A stretch of DNA of 64,000 nt from Lutjanus erythropterus (Eukaryota > Chordata > Actinopteri > Lutjaniformes > Lutjanidae). This document shows, one piece after another, positions 23,020-34,734 of the stretch. The notes beneath the pieces are model-generated. The model worked only from the letters and a program-made list of their open reading frames with translations. It was not told the origin of the DNA and made no database searches. The position numbers and the translations under genes were made by a program. The stretch lies in assembly GCA_020091685.1 (NCBI GenBank), contig CM034607.1, forward strand, positions 31,246,831 to 31,310,830, read 5' to 3'. Positions within the stretch are counted from its first letter, which is position 1. Every line of letters starts with the position of its first letter.

Positions 23020-24612
23020 GTATACAGGAAGTATAATGTTGCCATGGGGTCAGTGAGTTAGCTGTGGGCTACAACTTCTTTACATTTTGGAAAACTGGCA
23101 CCACAAAAAGGAATTTGAATTAGTTATTAGCAAGTCACCAGATGTTCTCTGTTGGTATAGACAGGTTTCAGTGCAACATCATCACAGAGATGCCAGCAGA
23201 TTTAGCAACTTTTCAGAACCTTTTTGTGACTACAGAAAGCGAGTAGCGATGAATTTATTCTGCAAACAGTGCAGGGTTCTCTCTCTTCCTCTCCCTTCCT
23301 TAGGCCGCTCACAGGCAGGAGGATGGTTGTATCTAGAAGGGAACCCCAGACTCGTGAAAAACCTTGCGAGAGCAATTATTCTGGCCGGTGCTGTTCTGGC
23401 CTAAACCATGATGATCTCACAAGAGTTTTGCAAATCAAGGGTACCCTTGTAGACATGATCCAGGAGGACATTATAGGAGATGGGATTGTTCCTACAGCCT
23501 GTGAACACGTAAATAGTCTTTTTAGCTCCTCTATCACTCTAGATTTCAGACAACACCAGTTAACACCAGTCGAAAAACAAACAGATCCAACTCTGAAATT
23601 GCATTTTATGATTGAGTCAATAAGGTTTTACAAAACCATACTTAATGTACATTGAATACAGCTGTAATCTTTTGACCAGCGATCAAAACTGCCCCCGAAT
23701 GCGAGCGCACCCTGTCATGTTTGCAAACAAGAAACATATCTATAAGCCTGCCATCGGTCGCTTGTTCAAGTCGGCATCGTCGGCATCAAGCTAGCAGCTG
23801 TTACCTTTTCTTTTGCAGGGATTTAGCCGTTTTAATGCCAGGGCTCGTCTCCAGACGTGCAAATGTTCCACCAAAACAAGTTTCCCCTCTAACACTGTTT
23901 GGCAGGGGTGCCGTCGTTGTGTCCTGGACTTAGATGACTGTGATTGGTTTAAAGAAATAGAAGCAAAAATGATCATGTGAGGAGCCTTTCTCAGGTCTGG
24001 CTATGTGAAACTAGTTACTAGCAGTTCCTGTTTTTAATGTATGAATGTACAGACAACTATCGCTAGATTACTTTGATACTGAAGAGAACCTAAAAATGTA
24101 ATGGTTCTCTTTCAAAAAGATTATTAATGGACCTTAATTTGTGGCAGATGTCAATCATAATAGCATCCTCAGAAAGTGCAAGTCACACCGAAACTAAAAA
24201 TGTGCCCATCATGTCTGTGCAGTTAGATTTAACTGCATTATTATTCAGAGAAAGTGTGTGTTTTTTTGACTAAAACTGCAGAAATCAGGCACTAAGGTTT
24301 TTAAAGTACCTTAACTGCCCCCATGAGCTGTGTCTCACAGCCACAGCTGCTGCTGAAACTGCTGACTGTGCTGATAAGCGTCCTAATCAGATGGCTAAAC
24401 TACAATAACTTATTGTTGTTTTAGATCACCAACACTTTTCGCCTGACGCGTGCTCTTCGCTTCACATCGCTCCCTCTGCTTCCCCCCCCGGGACGACCAC
24501 CTCATAGTTTGGAAACCTCTGACTTGGAGAAAACACAGCTATTGATATTTTCATATGTTTATATTCCTGACTCCTGTGTTGACAGCTGTATTTGCTGTGA
24601 TGTGGGTGTAGT

Positions 24613-24897
24613 CGGGCTGCAACTAATGATGCAACTTTCCATTGTCGATTATGTTTTTGATTAATCGATATCTTGTTTTGTCTATAAAATGCCAGAAAAT
24701 GATGAAAAATGTTTATCAGTGTTGCCAAAAATGTCTTACATATTCAGACTACCATCATAAAGGAGTAAAGAAATCAGAAAATATTCACATTTAAGATGCT
24801 GGAATCGGAGAATTTACTCAAACCAATGAATCCATCAGCAAAACAGCTGCTAATGAATTCAATAATTGATTAGTAACTGATTAATCATTGCAGGTAT
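24613..24897. mobile_element. Foldback MITE of the ggctgcaactaa / ttaatcgat family
   Basis: The left end has gggctgcaactaatgatgca and ttgattaatcgata; the right end has aattgattagtaactgatta and atcattgcagg, roughly the inverse. This is, from memory, a common fish repeat. Fragments recur at about 17710-17800, 42570-42680 and 56935-57060. Confidence 0.65.
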
Positions 24898-25914
24898 AAT
24901 GTGATCTTAGTCAAATCAGAAGCAGACTGCTTGAGACAGAAATGTCAAGTGATTGCATGCTGCTGCTGGGTGCATTTACATGCACAACAATAGTCTATGG
25001 CAAGATTTTGTTAATCGCCTCTATCTTATAATCAAAATAAGGGTCTTCTAAAAGTAATTTACACCGTCGTTTGGCCAAAACAAGCCCAACTCTGATTAAA
25101 ATGTATTTTTTTGAGTCACAGGAGAGGTTGACCCCGATGATGTGCTTGTGCACAACATCTGCAGGGCATCTATTAAACTACTGTCATGCTGAACCACTCA
25201 CCTGGAAAATAAAGTGTGCGATACAGTGTTGTGTAAGCAAGTGAACAAAGTCAACAGCAGAGGGGATGATCACTTGTTACCTAAAGATCTCACTGATCAA
25301 ACTCCCAAATAAATCCACTTCACCTCCACTTACTGTTTGACAATGAATGAACCTAATCTGCTTTTTGCAAACAACATATATAAACATGAATTATCTAGAT
25401 TTGATTCACCGCCAAAAGTTTCATCCACAACCGTAATCACTTGCTGACAGGCCATCATATTTATGCAATATTTAAAATACTTTAACTTGCCATTAGAGAG
25501 CTTTCTGTCTTCTCTACTTTTAGCATTTTTCTGCACTGTAGATTAACTAGAGACATCAAAACTATGAAATATGGAATTATATGAAAAATATGTAATAAAC
25601 AAAATATGTGGAAAGAAGGCCAAATATGTTTTTGCTTTTTAAGACTAAGAAGAATATTAAAGCTTGCACACTGTCTTCTGCATTTGCAATAAAAAATGTT
25701 AAATCTTTGCAGTTATGCACAATTGTCAACCCAAGGTCTCTTACGCACCTGACGACATAAGTGTGCAAAAGTGTTTTGCTCTTTGATATTTTAGATTCTT
25801 CAAAGTTGCTCTGAATAGCGCTTTGCACACTGTTGGTATCATCTGAATTATAAAAAATAAAGAAAAAAATATTAAATGAGAAGTGTGTCCAAATTTCTGA
25901 CTGGCGCTGTATAT

Positions 25915-26369
25915 AAGCTAAATATCGCTCTTTCTGAAGTAACCAGACTCTGTTACCAAAAACAGTAATTCCACCTCGTAGAACACAAGAGCTGCTGGTC
26001 TACCACTGCCTCGATCAGTTAGTTTGTTTGTATTATTGTGGGAATCCAAACCAGTTTCTTAAAACACCAAAATCACACAATAACACAAAAAAACTAGCCA
26101 AAAGAGGCAGCGTTTGTCCAGAACACCCTGAATTCTGTGAGGTAAAATTACTGCTTTTGCTAAAGGAGTTTGGTTGCTTTGGAGAGAATGATATCTAGTT
26201 TATATAACAGCGGTTTTGTGTTACAAAAGGCTGTCTGATGACAAGGTAAAGTGTGGAAAATATTCTAAATATAGCGTGGAAAAATATTCTTAATATAGCG
26301 CACATGTAAAATGATTTTAATAAGTCAATCATTCAATCACACTTCAAATACTCTTAACTATCCCTTTAA
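25915..26369. mobile_element. Family-A element, partial
   Basis: Contains ttccacctcgtagaacacaa, gagctgctggtctac, ggagtttggttgctttggag, aaggctgtctgatgacaagg and the right end aactatccctttaaa. The left TTAA end is missing. A short local duplication of aatattctaaatatagcg occurs at 26260-26300. Confidence 0.68.
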
Positions 26370-26935
26370 ATGATTAAAACAGAAACCTGGTTTCAGGCAT
26401 TTGCTGAAATATAATAATAATAATAATAATTTAACTCATTTATGAAACAAAGTTCACTGATATCAAGCTCAGAAACTGCTGGTTCAACCTGAGGAGCGAG
26501 GTCTGGAATAAAGTTTATTTTATACTGCAGATTGCCTTACATCTAGTACCACATCTGAATCTTTCTCGCCCATCTTCCTTGTTTTTCAGTCTGTTTCTAC
26601 CCAGGATTTACCCTGAGAATACTCGTCAAATCCTTTAAATTGCCTCTTCTTAGGCTTCAGGGTCCGATGGGAGCCTCTTTTATAGAAAGCAGCGATAAGC
26701 AGATGGCTGGGGAGGCTCCTGTCAAGGCTGATGTAGCAGAGCAGTTGTGGAAAGCCTGTTTGAAGCGTGGTCCTCCTTCACAGAAAAGTGTAAGTGTTGA
26801 CCTTTTGACGCTCTAACCCTTTACGGTCCTTGTTCGATAAAAACCTGAAAAGCTCTCAGCTATATCTGAAATTCATTTCTGTTGGAGTAACAAGGTTTCT
26901 GTGATGTCACACGAGCACGAAAGCTCTCTACTCAC

Positions 26936-27179
26936 CGAGCATGATGAGGGTGGTCGTCCCTTGTTCGTTTCCAGTAGGGTAGGTGGCGTACTCGCAGGTG
27001 TAGCGGCCGGCGTCGGACATCCTTAGGTTAGAAATCCTAATGGACGGGTTCTCCAGAGTGTTGTGGAGGAACACAACTCGGTCCTTGAAGGACAAGTTGG
27101 GGAAACTTTGTCCGTACATAGGGTGGTAAACAGCAATGTTGTCCCTCTGTCCATCGATGGGTTCCCATATCCAAGATAC
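26936..27179 (-). CDS. Nectin-family gene, exon B: C-terminal two thirds of the Ig V domain
   Basis: This exon carries most of the N-terminal V domain, the part that nectins use for cis and trans dimerisation. The acceptor is ttcttaccag|GTATCT and the donor CTCG|gtgagt. Length is 244 bp, entered in phase 0 and left in phase 1, joining exon C as G|CC (Ala). The translation starts VSWIWEPIDG. It contains A-x6-G (AVYHPMYG), the Ig motif DAGRYTC, and TYPTG in CEYATYPTGNEQG. These are two of the three short motifs that mark the nectin/PVR/TIGIT group; the third (TQ) ends exon A. NLS is a possible N-glycosylation site. An ATG inside the exon (MYGQ) is internal, not a start. The exon lacks the first Ig cysteine, which lies in exon A, so the V domain is incomplete without the upstream exon. 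Confidence 0.93.
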
Positions 27180-27639
27180 CTGGTAAGAACAGAGTTTGTG
27201 AAAAAACAGTACTTATTGTTTGCTCAGTGTATTTTACAAGTCTTTATTGAAAAAGTCTAGGATTCCAGTATGCAGAAGTCTTACTTTTAATTCAAAGCCA
27301 GTGCCAACAAATTTAAGTTTGTCCCCTGAGCAAAACATTTCCCTTAGCTGAAGGGTTCACTTAGGAGAGTTGCATAAAGTCTCTAAGGTCGTCCCTTTGC
27401 CTGTTCAGACAGAAGGCTTTCACAGCAGTTACTGTCAAAATACAGCACATGTGCATTGCAGTTACCATGGTTACACTTCACTCAGCATCCTTTAATTTGT
27501 ACATTTTTCCACTCATACACACCATACAGCTCTGACTTTACTCATTCACACACCCCATAACATTTAATTTGGCCTTCTTATTTGGTTGATTTGATTAATT
27601 AAAACATCCTTTGTTAAACCACTTGAGCCAGGTCATAAC

Positions 27640-27860
27640 AGTCACATCATTAGTTAGCTAATGTTAGCAAAATGCTAGATAACTACCTAGCTGATGATTA
27701 ATGTAGACTGGCTAGCTAATTGGTTAACATTTTGCTAACATTAGCTATCAGCTTTAATGAGCAAGCTAACTTGCTAGCTAACAATTGATGGAGCCTAGCT
27801 CAGCCATCTAGCAGTCAGCTAGTGTGTTGCTAACATTAGCTAACTTGGATGTGACTAGTT
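27640..27860. repeat. GCTA/TAGC-rich degenerate simple repeat
   Basis: The segment is dominated by permutations of gctaac, ttagcta and gctagcta. It aligns loosely, in order, with 42812-42925 (agctaatgttagc, aaatgct, gctgatg, aatgtaga, gctagcta), which lies inside the foldback at 42706-43151. Confidence 0.65.
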
Positions 27861-27889
27861 ATAACTGTTTGGTTCCATTCTGTGCCTAA

Positions 27890-28270
27890 CAATGCAGAGA
27901 CAAAGGAGTGAATGAACTAAAGGACAACTTTAATAAACTTACTGGCAGACGGAACACAACATAAGAAAAGTCAGCTGGAAAGTCAAGGTAAAGAAAACAA
28001 ACTCAACAGCCAAACAAGGAGCCAAAAAACACAAAGAATAATCCAGAATGAGTCTGGGAACAATGGAAACACCAAGGAGCAGACACAGATGACCTGAGAG
28101 CTGAACAGAGGAACACAAAGTGTCTATAGACACAGAGGACTAATCAGGGCAGGTGGAACTAATCAGGAAATCAAAAGGGTGGGAAAACAGACAGACAGGA
28201 AATCAAGTGAGCAAAGACACATAAGGGAAGACTTCAAAATAAAACAGGAAGCGACCAGACAACATATCAA
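27890..28270. repeat. A-rich dispersed repeat, probably retroelement-derived
   Basis: The sequence (aggacaactttaataaactt, cagacacagatgacctgaga, gactaatcagggcaggtgga, actaatcagg, acaggaagcgac) resembles a region I associate with fish LTR or other retroelement noncoding parts. No ORF of retroviral or gypsy proteins is present, so identity is tentative. Confidence 0.35.
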
Positions 28271-29644
28271 CACATATCAGGAGCGAAATAAGCAGTCTGA
28301 GCATTTCTTGTTTTGAAACTGCAGTCTCAAATAAACAGATTCAGTCAGGCAGGGTATATGACATCACAAACCTAAGGAGCCAATCCCGTTAATCGAGGAG
28401 CTGACTCTATACATATCACTGACATCAACATCTGGTTCCAAGACCTGTGAATCATACTTGATTTGAAACGGTGTGTATGAAGACCGTGTGTTCAGATTTG
28501 ACTGAGTTGCGACTCAGAGAAGATGGGGTGGTAATTTTAGCAAATTGCGGCAATCAGGCCCTAAAGGTTTTGAAGCACCTTAATTGCGGTGTGGGGTGTC
28601 AGTCACAGCCGGGTGCTGCAGGTCCAACTGTTGACCGTGTCGGCAAGTGAGCCACATCAGCCGCCAGACTACGATAATTAACTTTGTACTGTTTTCAGAA
28701 CACCAGTAATGCTCCTGCTCCTTTCTCCTCGCATAAAAAAACCCAGACCTTTTAATAATAACCTGCAAAATTGAATTTAAAAAAATCATCATGTTCTCAT
28801 AATTTCTGGCAGTTCTCTGAATGAGAACTGAAATCTGTGTTGTTCTATCTTCATTGAAACCTGAAATAATTGCACCTATAGTTGCTAAATGTCAAACTCA
28901 ATTAAAGTTGTTTGAGAAAGGAGGCAAGAATCTACTGCAAGATGAAATTAAAGGTCTCTCAGACTTACAAACGCTCTCTCAAGTATTCTGTTGCCATTTT
29001 AAAGAACATAACTTAACGGACGTGTTCTCGTAGGCTTTTCTTCCTCAGGTTTCTGATATGTGGAAGATATTGATATCTGTTTTGACGATACAAGAGCCTA
29101 CCGCAAGGGAGACGACTGTGATGTTATACCACATCGATTTTCTTTTCTCTGCAGTGTTCAAAGTGACAGTGTTAAATACAAATTGCTGGCTAAAGTGGTA
29201 GGAGAGGGAATAAAGTTCATCAATACACTTTTAAGTTTATGACACCAAGAGGAAAGGGGGAGAGATGGCAGAGAAGGTTGAAGGTTGCAAAAGGGAAGAC
29301 GGATTGTAACCCAGACTTCAGCATGAACCGGTGGAGGAGACTCCCTCGTTAGCTGTAGATATGATAGAGGGTAATTTAGCCCGTCTGGAATTTCAGTTTT
29401 GATATTTGAACAAATTGCCTATTGATTCCATCCACAATTCAGAGGGGGGACGGATCACACCAGGATAAAATTCAGCTAGCAAACTGCTCGCAGCGTTTTG
29501 GTTCAGCCTGCTCGGTGTGTGATGGTGTATTAGAGCTGCTCTGGTGATACGTTGTCATCTGGGGTTTGATTAAAAAAACAAAAAAGAAAACTGACTTCCA
29601 AATAGTCAGAAGTTCTCAGGAAAGATCAGTCAAAATGTGACAGC

Positions 29645-30281
29645 TTAAAGGAGAAATCTGTAATATATCTAATGTAATAAATCATAGAATTACTGCAATG
29701 TGTCATCAGAGATCAAGGAAACATGCTAAGCTGAAACACTAACAGTACAGCTGCAGCATCCTTCAAAATTTCTATATTTTTTTTCCAGAATAACTGTTTT
29801 GTACATCCAGTTCAGATCAATCTGACGTCAAATTGATGCCGAATGTCCACCGACTGATTAAGTGTCTGTTTATGAGTTGTAAGAAACCTTTAATTATCTT
29901 GTAGAAGTAGTAGATGTTTGTCACTGTTAAATTGAACAAAATGTAAATGGAGTTTGGCGGGCAGTGAGACTCATCATCCAGAGTGTGTATTTTCAGAGCA
30001 CTGGGCTTTTGTTTTCAGGATAACAGGCTTAACTTTACATTGACAGACAAGTGACAGTTATAAACAGCTGATTAACTTAAAGTGTAGGACGTGTCCTCAC
30101 TTGTTATTGACAGTTTGCAGGCTGGGAAGAAGGTGGCAGGGCGGAGACAACTCACCTCAACCACAGATCCTATATTTAACAAGATTACAACCTATTTAAT
30201 ATACAGAGTGTGGTTCCAACTCTCTGTTTGGACGGCTATACTAATTTCTGCACACACGGTGCCAACATATTGCTCCTTTAA
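29645..30281 (+). mobile_element. Family-B TTAA-ended element, complete
   Basis: Ends are TTAAAGGAGAAATC and TTGCTCCTTTAA. Interior blocks (tcttgtagaagtagtagatg, gggcttttgttttcaggata, cctatttaatatacagagtg) match 12861-13512 in reverse. No transposase ORF. Confidence 0.74.
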
Positions 30282-31647
30282 TGTTGCTAGAGGGCACCTT
30301 AGGAGAGCCATTTCCCCTGTTCTTATGTTTATGCTAAGCTAAGCTAAATTCTGATCACTCCCAACGTCTAAAGGATTCATTGGCGGCTTCACCAGACGAC
30401 TTAACTTTCCAAAACTGGCGATCTGACAAGGACAGCCACTTTGTGCAATGACTGGCCAGTTATGCAGAGGTGAATGATGAAGGTACACAGCTGCTTTATG
30501 CTGTATGAAACGCTTCTCCTTCGGCTGGAGAAATCCCTGTAGCACCTGAAGGCACCAGGACATGCTGATAAAACTGCAGCCTCAAAGAAATACAACGCAG
30601 CCCTATTATGCAGGGAGATTTACTGTATTTACCTTCATTAAATCACCTGAAAACAACACCAGGTTGATACAGTATAACTAGTCTTCATTAGACTGGTCAG
30701 TTTCCTGCTTTTTTATTAAAGAGAAGTCTGGTTACCAGGGATCACCTCTTTTACGACTTTCTTTTTATCATTCAAACAAATCACAGTAAAAACGCTGTTG
30801 TGTAACATTAATTATGTGATCATTTATGAGATCAGACACAACAGCTTAATGTGATCATCACAAAATCATTCGTTCATTTTTTTATTTAGATCCTTAGGGC
30901 TTTGTTAAATACTCGACACTTGATTGGTCGATTGCATTCTAAGGTCTGTTATTCCTGTATAACTGGTTTATATGAAGAACAGACCGTTGTCATGGACACA
31001 GTTCTGATCATAGACTCTGGAGGAACAATAAAATTATTCCTAAATCGCTAAAATCATTTTAAAATTATTACTTTGTGTCAAATAACAAAAAACAATAATA
31101 ATTGTTTTTTGTTAAATAACCATGTAAGAAGCAGGATAATGTACAGTGAGCAGGTCAGTATCACAAAATAAAGCCATAAAATCATTTTAAAATTAATATT
31201 TTGTGTCACATACATAAACATAAATGTATGAATAAATAAATAAATATAGGTAATATACATAAATACACACAAATGTGAGCCAAACTTTTTTTTTTTTTTT
31301 TTTTGGTAAGTAACCATGTAATAATCTGGATAATATGCAGTGAGCAGGTTGTGAAATAAATCCTGACAGGATGATGCAGGACTCAAACGTGAAGCATGAA
31401 AAATCATACAAATCTATCTTTGGCGCAGATTTAAGGCGACGTGTGTTCATGTCGTGACTCTCTGAACCACTCAGACATGTTGGCTTTTATTAGGCTGTTA
31501 AAATTTCAAGCGAGGGTGCAAAATATTAAACTCAAAGTGCAATACACGCGTACGCACGATTATTTTATAATAAAGTTTCCAGGAAGAAAACAAAGCGGGT
31601 GTGACTGGCACACCTGTCGCCACTAAAGCCAGCCCACTTTTTCTACA

Positions 31648-31944
31648 TTAAAGGGGATAGTTCACCCAAAAATGAAAATTCAGTCATTCAAAACAGTGGA
31701 AAACAGTGTGGCAGAACCTACCGAACAATGTGAGTGAATGGTGAACAGTTTTCAAATGTAAAAACAGCTGAAAATAAATACTGCTTGTCTGGAACGATCC
31801 AAGTCTTCTTGGATTCTGCAACACTGTTTTCCTGTGAAACTCCAGCAGTGTTCTGTGGACTAAAAAACTAAACCCGATCTTCAGTCGGCATGAGGGTGAG
31901 CAGATAATGACTGAATTTTCATTTTTGGGTGAACTTTCCCTTTA
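31648..31944. mobile_element. Foldback MITE, near-perfect terminal inverted repeats of about 38 bp
   Basis: The left end TTAAAGGGGATAGTTCACCC continues through aaaaatgaaaattcagtcat. The right end is the reverse complement (aatgactgaattttcatttt, then tgggtgaactttcccttta). The termini differ at only a few bases. It is about 297 bp with no coding capacity. The ends resemble family A (aaagggatagttca), suggesting the same mobilising transposase. Confidence 0.85.
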
Positions 31945-32901
31945 GGTTTGCAAAAGAGTTTTGAAGAGTCAAAAAGCGCCGCAACTAGAAAGTAGTGTGA
32001 CATTTTCCCCCTCAAATCAGACAGAGACATCTGTGACATATTCTACAAATACAAACACCAGATCTGTAGTGACAGGTGTTGTGTAGCTGGTATGTTGTTG
32101 ATATGAGTGTCAACAGTTCATTTTCGCTGTCTATTTTTGCTGACAACCCCACGTCACACAGAATAAAAAGGTGCGATGCTGAATCTCCAGATGATGGGAT
32201 TTTTATGCGGATAAACAAGTGCAACACCTTTCTGACAGGCTGTAAATGAACACAGTTATCCAATATTCAAGCATGTACAGTAACTGTTTCCCTCTGCTTC
32301 CATGCTTTTGCTACGCCGACCAAAACACCTACTGATAGTCAGTAAATAACTAATATGTAAATTAAGAGCTTGTTAAGCCACAACAGACGAGCTTCACTTG
32401 AAATTTAGAGCAAATCTTAACAGAATCTTCAGGAAATCAGAATATTAATGAGCTTTTCTGCACATTAGAAGTTTGGGCGTTGAGATAAACAGCCTTTAAA
32501 CCACTGAAGAGGGTTCGATGATGTGACTTTTCCACTTTAGCCAAGCGTGAAGACTTTTTTGCACTTTGTTTATTTTATGCAGGTGAATGGAAATGCACTC
32601 GTAAGTCTTTAAAATACACAATAAGGCAGTTTAGGAGTTAGTTAGACCTAATGTGGTGCTTTCCCAGAGCTTTGAGTGTTCAGAGTTTTCATTTAACAAG
32701 ATGTTTAATTTCTTTGTTTGCACATGCATATTTTTGCCTGCAAGAGTAAAATGTTGTGAAAGAGAGACTGAGATTTTTGACCTCTGAATATCTTCTCTCT
32801 CTCTTCTAATGAATTCACTCCATTAGGTAATACTACCATGTCAGTTACTTTTACATTCTGAGCTCCGGTGCCTCCGGAGCTGCCGAGCTTCATCTTCCTA
32901 C

Positions 32902-33014
32902 CTGTGTGAGTTTGGTTTTGCCTCCCCCGTCGATGAATTGACAGCGGAGATCAACAGACTCTGTGGGATACGCCTCCAGCTCCTCCTCCACTCGCACTTT
33001 CTGAGCCCCGGTAC
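32902..33014 (-). CDS. Nectin-family gene, exon A: N-terminal part of the Ig V domain
   Basis: On the minus strand the acceptor is cgtctcctccag|GTACC and the donor CACACAG|gtagga. The 113-bp exon is entered in phase 1 (G|GT gives Gly) and ends in phase 0 after CAG. It reads GTGAQKVRVEEELEAYPTES, then VDLRC, which supplies the first V-domain cysteine, and ends KTKLTQ. The TQ is the first of the three nectin/TIGIT motifs. Joined to exon B it gives LTQ-VSW, in frame, and A plus B sum to 357 bp, about the size of one ordinary V-domain exon. The phase-1 start is usual for an Ig domain following a signal-peptide exon. No signal peptide is encoded here; it must come from an exon further upstream (higher coordinate). 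The short length made this exon invisible as an ORF, and it was found from splice sites and phase. Confidence 0.88.
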
Positions 33015-33232
33015 CTGGAGGAGACGAAAAGGAGACAGAGAGGGTGATTATACATCATCCACACAACCAATATCATTTGAATAATTTAACATGTTTGTTT
33101 GGGTTTGAAACTAAAATAAATATCACTTTGTTATGAATCTGGTGTTATTTCAGTGAAGCTGTGATTGATTTTTCCCTTCTGTTCGTTTTGTTTGTGTCAG
33201 AAGGAAACATCGACCCTCTTAATGTTTCTGGA

Positions 33233-34518
33233 CAGAGGTGACAAAAGTCCTCACAATCTGTACTCCAGCAGACGTACAGATACTCATATAAATCGTTTTC
33301 TGGTACAAGTAGAAGTACTGATCCTACTTCCGTACTAAAGTAAAAGTGAAAAACTACAGGCGCTGAAATGTACTCAAAGTATAAAAGTAAAAAGTTTCCC
33401 TCTGAAGGACGTTTCTATGTCCTGTTTCTCTGCAAAGCTAAAAGAACCTCAGCTTTACTCAGAGAGAGTCTCCCTCACCGTCTGCTTCGTCTTGTTATTT
33501 CTTTTACGTTGTTTTTCGTCTTTTTGAGTCTCTTTGTCTTGTTCTTTTTCATCGTTTCATCTTTTACGTTGTTTTTTCTTTTCTTCTTGTTTCGTCTTTT
33601 TTTCCTTGTTACATGTTTCATGTTGTTTTTCGTCTTGTTACGTCTTTTTGTCTTGTCACGTAATTTATGTAGCTTTTTTGTCTTATGTCTTTTTTCTATT
33701 GTTACGTGTTTTACATTGTTTTTCATCTTTTGTCTTTTATGTTTTTTTTTCATCTTGGTACGTGTTTTTGTCTTATTACATTGTTTCTCATCCTGTTAAG
33801 TCTTTTTATCTTATTACATACTTTATATTGATTTCCATCTTGTTACATTTTTTGTTTTTATTATTATTTCATTATTTTTCATTTTTGTCGTATTACATCC
33901 TTTACAGTTTATGTTGTTTTTAGTCTTGTTATGCCTTTTATGTCTTGTTACATCTTTTACATAGTTTTTCATCATTTATGTTGTTTTTTGTTTCTTCCTA
34001 TTTTGTCTTTTACATTTTTTTCCATCTTACTACATCTTTTTTGCCTTGATACATATTTTAAATTGTTTTTTTTTCCTTCGTCAGGTCATTATTGTCTTTT
34101 TAAGTCTTTTATAGTGTTTCTCATCTTGTTATGTCTTTTTTCATCTTGTTACATTTTTTTAAATCTTATGTCTTTTACATTATTTTTTCTTTTTGTCGTA
34201 TTACGTCCTCTACATCTTGTTATGTTGTTTTCAGTCTTGTTGCGTCTTTTTCGTCTTGTCAGTCTGCCGTGCTCGATGTGCACCGATGGATACACCAAGA
34301 AACTGTCTTTTCTATGCTTTGCCGTCTCAATCATTTAGGTTGAATTCAGTCTTGATGTTGGGAAGGTGGCAAACAATGACATAAAATAAAAATAATCAAT
34401 AATTCTCCTCAGTTGGATTAAAAGTAATGAGCCCGTTTTGAAACTGTAAGAAGGAGAAATTATAGATATTTCTGTTAAAATGTAAGGAGTATTTGTTCTT
34501 AGTTACTTCCCACCTCTG
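33233..34518. mobile_element. hAT-like non-autonomous element split by a T-rich minisatellite
   Basis: The left end CAGAGGTGACAAAAGTCC and right end CTTCCCACCTCTG are inverted (CAGAGGTG/CACCTCTG), typical of hAT-like fish repeats rich in aaagtactgat, aagtaaaagtg and gtaaggagtatttg. Flanking octamers do not match well, so the target duplication has decayed. The interior 33485-34260 is a tandem array. The long T-rich ORFs here and the lysine-rich ORF on the minus strand are by-products of that array. Confidence 0.62.
33485..34260. repeat. Degenerate T-rich minisatellite
   Basis: Many diverged units of the form catcttgttacgtcttttacg, gttttt, fused in mixed lengths (roughly 12-30 bp), span about 780 bp. 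ORFs of up to 143 codons (FFVFLSLFVLF-type) come entirely from the repeat. Confidence 0.8.
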
Positions 34519-34734
34519 GTTGTAGGTGATTTAAAACACGGTTATAAAGAATAATGAGGGAAACAGAAATACAACAAGGATGAATTAAAGAAATTAGATA
34601 CTAGTTCATTCAAGAGAAATATAGTTTTAAAAACATCTGAATCATGAGCCTTTGATAACAAGCCTGAGGCAGAGTCTCAGCCAGCTTCCTTCAGTTAGGC
34701 TCTCCTCATTACAGTAACAGCTCGTCTACCAGGA

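Larger units (their letters stand above)
2767..26935 (-). other. 24-kb intron between exons B and C
   Basis: The interval is bounded by the exon B donor (CTCG|gtgagt) and the exon C acceptor (ccttcag). No further exon of the nectin gene is needed between them, since the phases match and the two domains join at the expected hinge. It contains the repeats listed separately. In 3010-4200, 4810-5860, 6410-8250, 8600-10400, 11520-12860, 14120-15130, 18170-19020, 19950-21180, 23030-24600 and 24900-25910 I see no convincing gene; these stretches hold AT-rich unique-looking DNA and short low-complexity tracts. Confidence 0.8.
27180..32901 (-). other. 5.7-kb intron inside the Ig V domain
   Basis: Bounded by CACACAG|gtagga and cttaccag|GTATCT. 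It contains GCTA-rich DNA (27640-27860), an A/G-rich dispersed repeat (27890-28270), a complete family-B element (29645-30281) and a foldback MITE (31648-31944). I see no gene in 28270-29640, 30300-31640 or 31950-32840. Confidence 0.82.

Noticed and set aside
23087-23655. Overlapping plus-strand ORFs of 105 and 128 codons
   Set aside because: Two frames open over the same DNA, no domain recognised, and adjacent to the hAT-type element; treated as chance.
33368-33799. 143-codon ORF rich in Phe, Leu and Val
   Set aside because: It is translated straight through the T-rich minisatellite. The opposite strand gives an equally long Lys-rich frame. No domain pattern.
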